From NCBI GenBank assembly GCA_905201565.1, contig CAJKOS010000121.1, positions 1-5,698 on the forward strand: a DNA stretch of 5,698 bases, given 5' to 3'. The translations under genes and the position numbers were made by a program. The notes beneath the pieces were generated by a model. That model had not been told where the DNA came from. It searched no databases and worked only from the letters and a program-made list of their open reading frames with translations. Below are positions 4,988-5,698 of the stretch, one piece after another; position 1 is the stretch's first letter; each line of letters starts with the position of its first letter. The stretch is from an uncultured Erysipelotrichaceae bacterium (lineage in GTDB: Bacteria; Bacillota_I; Bacilli_A; Erysipelotrichales; Erysipelotrichaceae).

Positions 4988-5698
4988 TTAACCCTCAAAT
5001 TCCTTGGCAGCTCTTTGGAGCCAGGAAGTGATCTGGATGTGCTGTGGACATGCATTTTCACACTGCAGGCAGTGAATGCAGTCACTCGCCTTGCCATGAC
5101 CATCTGTTGCCCTGGCATAACGCTTGGCAGCTTCTTCTTCCTGTCCATAGACAAGCTTTCTGTTCACGGCCTCAAAGATATCCGGTATCTGAATCTGCAT
5201 CGGACAGCCACCTGTGCAATAGTGGCAGGAAGTACATGGAATCTGTTCAATACCAGCAAGTACATCCTGAACCTTCTTGATAACAGCCTGTTCACTTTCA
5301 TCAAGAGGTTTGAAGTCCTTCATATAGGAAATGTTATCTTCCATCTGTGCCACATTGGACATACCAGAAAGAACGACCATGACATTTTCAAGACTTGCCG
5401 CAAAGCGCACTGCCCAGCTGGCAATGGAAGCATTCGCATCTGCTGCCTTGAAGATATCGGTAATGGATGAAGGCATAGTTGCAAGGGTTCCACCCTTGAC
5501 TGGCTCCATGACAACAACCGGCTTGTTATGCTTCACGCATACTTCATAGCATTCTCTTGAACGCACTGCCGGATTGTTCCAGTCGCCGTAGTTGATCTGC
5601 AACTGTACAAACTCCGCATCCGGATGTTTTGTAAGAATCTCATCGAGAAGTTCTGGTGTGTCATGGAAAGAGAAACCATAGTGGCGGATCTTTCCTTC
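4988..5698 (-). CDS. Aldo/keto reductase with C-terminal 2x[4Fe-4S] ferredoxin domain, 3' part
   Basis: The frame stays open to the right edge and gives 236 residues of an enzyme usually about 370-390 long. The start and the N-terminal half of the TIM barrel, with the Asp-Tyr-Lys-His tetrad, are outside the window. The visible part begins with EGKIRHYGFSFHDTPELL and continues with QINYGDWNNPAV (34-45) and VVVMEPVKGGTLA (61-73), typical of the predicted oxidoreductases of COG1453. Two CxxCxxCxxxCP motifs follow: Cys155, 158, 161, 165 and Cys207, 210, 213, 217. These should hold two [4Fe-4S] clusters, suggesting electron exchange with a ferredoxin-like carrier in an anaerobe. The substrate is unknown. 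The TTG codon at 5602 is an internal Leu and not a start, because conserved barrel sequence precedes it without a stop. Confidence 0.93.
   Translation of the reverse strand, partial: EGKIRHYGFSFHDTPELLDEILTKHPDAEFVQLQINYGDWNNPAVRSRECYEVCVKHNKPVVVMEPVKGGTLATMPSSITDIFKAADANASIASWAVRFAASLENVMVVLSGMSNVAQMEDNISYMKDFKPLDESEQAVIKKVQDVLAGIEQIPCTSCHYCTGGCPMQIQIPDIFEAVNRKLVYGQEEEAAKRYARATDGHGKASDCIHCLQCENACPQHIQITSWLQRAAKEFEG

Noticed and set aside
4988..5602. Aldo/keto reductase starting at the TTG at 5602
   Set aside because: Conserved family sequence (EGKIRHYGFSFHDTPELL) continues upstream in frame to the window edge, so the TTG is an internal leucine codon.

Overview
The window looks like chromosomal DNA of a low- to mid-GC fermentative Bacillota (Firmicutes). 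The overall flavour (an InlB-type repeat surface protein with a degenerate sortase tail, an FBP-type L-lactate dehydrogenase, a Na/Pi-PhoU fusion and a ferredoxin-tailed aldo/keto reductase) would fit an anaerobic gut or oral member of the Erysipelotrichia. That placement is an inference from gene style, not from a marker gene.

Layout. (1) Bases 1-1835, + strand: the 3' part of a large cell-surface protein gene with InlB B-type repeats, a YDG/MBG-like domain, a cohesin-like domain, an Ig-like domain and a C-terminal sorting-signal-like tail. Its reading frame breaks at about base 27 inside a repeat, so the open frame from base 54 has no signal peptide. (2) Bases 1841-1908: two back-to-back intrinsic terminators, one per strand, separating the surface gene from the minus-strand genes. 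(3) Bases 1920-2885, - strand: ldh, with a strong RBS, an extended -10 promoter and a probable CcpA cre site. (4) Bases 3001-4728, - strand: a Na/Pi cotransporter fused to a PhoU-like domain, with its own terminator and a plausible Pho box upstream. (5) Bases 4941-5698, - strand: the 3' part of an aldo/keto reductase with a C-terminal 2x[4Fe-4S] domain, followed by its own terminator. Its catalytic N-terminal half lies beyond the right edge.

The three minus-strand genes point the same way, but each ends in a strong terminator, so they read as three independent transcription units rather than an operon. Two links to physiology can be seen. ldh carries FBP-binding residues and a cre-like site over the -35 region, so both the enzyme and its transcription probably respond to glycolytic flux. 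The phosphate transporter carries 11-bp-spaced TTAACA-like repeats, as expected for PhoP control. I see no CRISPR array, tRNA, rRNA, insertion sequence or obvious new system. The most unusual points are the broken surface-protein frame, its non-canonical sortase motif and the regulatory sites.
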